Source of the DNA: Cellvibrionales bacterium UBA1969
Lineage (GTDB): Bacteria > Pseudomonadota > Gammaproteobacteria > Pseudomonadales > UBA7434
Reading direction: 5' to 3'
NCBI GenBank assembly: GCA_002339085.1
Contig: DDDX01000082.1
Coordinates: 1 to 64,000, forward strand
DNA: 64,000 nt
Shown: piece after piece, positions 63,536-64,000 of the stretch
How the letters are laid out: every line of letters begins with the position of its first letter
How positions within the stretch are numbered: the stretch's first letter is position 1
Notes under the pieces: generated by a model
The model's database searches: none
Seen by the model: the letters and a program-made list of their open reading frames with translations, nothing else
Told to the model about the DNA's origin: nothing
Made by a program: the position numbers and the translations under genes

Positions 63536-64000
63536 ATGGTCAATAAAAAAAGTAACGTAAAACCAAAAAAGAACAGGCCTCGCACAGGCCAGAAAAACTC
63601 AATTTCTAAGCTACGCATCGCATCGACCATCATTGTTACGCTAACATTTGCTAGTGGCTTGTATTTGATCAGCGGAATAAAAGTCAACAATATCAGTAAT
63701 AAGCAATCATCCACCGATCAAACCATTCCAGAGCAAGAAAAATCGTTGAATAGGAAACAGCAGGCATTTACTTTTTACGAAAGGCTGAAAGGCAATGCCG
63801 TCAATATCAAACAGCCCGAATCTTCTAGCAATGATACCAATGTAAAAAAAGAGACTGTTTATAGTATTCAAGCCGGCTCATTTAAAACAGAACAACAAGC
63901 CGAACAGCGGTTAGTCGAATTAACCTTATTAGGATTTGAACCTACCATTAGCGCATCTATTAATGCGTCAGGAAACCGCTGGCACCGAGTGATGATTGGG
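63536..64000 (+). CDS. SPOR-domain membrane protein, FtsN-like (partial at window end)
   Basis: An open frame from the ATG at 63536, with AAGGA 11 nt upstream, runs off the right edge after 155 codons. It encodes a basic N-terminus (MVNKKSNVKPKKNRPRTGQK), one membrane helix (STIIVTLTFASGLYLIS), a variable linker, and the start of a SPOR domain (YSIQAGSFKTEQQAEQRLVE, then NRWHRVMIG). The position after argS matches the FtsN-like SPOR gene that precedes hslVU in relatives. Confidence 0.85.
   Translation, partial: MVNKKSNVKPKKNRPRTGQKNSISKLRIASTIIVTLTFASGLYLISGIKVNNISNKQSSTDQTIPEQEKSLNRKQQAFTFYERLKGNAVNIKQPESSSNDTNVKKETVYSIQAGSFKTEQQAEQRLVELTLLGFEPTISASINASGNRWHRVMIG

Overview
The window is a piece of a gammaproteobacterial chromosome of moderate G+C. 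The conserved block from about 40 to 64 kb has the gene order known from Pseudomonas and relatives: ponA, (pilMNOPQ), aroK, aroB, damX, gltB, (gltD), hemE on one side, and maeB, rpmE, priA, argS, SPOR-domain gene on the other. The BioH-BioC fusion, the PEP-CTERM surface proteins, the large TonB-dependent receptors and the Rieske/thiolase catabolic genes together suggest a marine aerobe near the order Cellvibrionales. That placement is inference; there is no rRNA gene here to confirm it. I saw no tRNA, rRNA, insertion sequence, prophage or CRISPR array.

Layout. 1-5.9 kb: a catabolic cluster (flavin-dependent oxidoreductase fragment, amidohydrolase, Rieske oxygenase, short-chain dehydrogenase, acetoacetate-decarboxylase-like protein, epoxide-hydrolase-like protein). 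6.2-9.2 kb: three exported proteins with C-terminal sorting tails, one built from two tandem 168-residue units. 9.4-12.1 kb: a TonB-dependent receptor. 12.3 kb: a cold-shock protein with a leader of about 200 nt. 12.8-16.4 kb: a CoA-ester degradation operon (thioesterase, MaoC hydratase, thiolase, dehydrogenase). 16.8-23.6 kb: a cysteine-synthase-like gene, then the biotin operon bioB-bioF-bioHC-bioD with two small envelope genes, under a BirA-type operator. 23.7-26.3 kb: modABC. 26.4-30.4 kb: an unknown membrane-anchored protein and a REC-REC-PAS-GGDEF-EAL regulator. 30.4-36.2 kb: two overlapping citrate-synthase-like genes lacking the catalytic residues, a TonB receptor and a thiamine-diphosphate enzyme. 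36.6-39.2 kb: a periplasmic binding protein with a histidine kinase. 39.2-41.7 kb: an acyltransferase, a TrmB-like methyltransferase and cysE. 41.7-64 kb: the conserved housekeeping block.

Three points stand out. First, pilMNOP are absent between ponA and aroK, and pilQ survives only as a decayed remnant whose two 1-nt frameshifts and one nonsense codon can be read directly; this looks like loss of type IV pili. Second, a CysJ-type diflavin reductase occupies the slot between gltB and hemE where gltD normally lies, next to an oversized 1828-residue glutamate synthase with altered iron-sulfur cysteine spacing; it may be a replacement electron donor. Third, the tandem citrate-synthase-like pair beside a TonB receptor and a ThDP enzyme forms an uncharacterised module.
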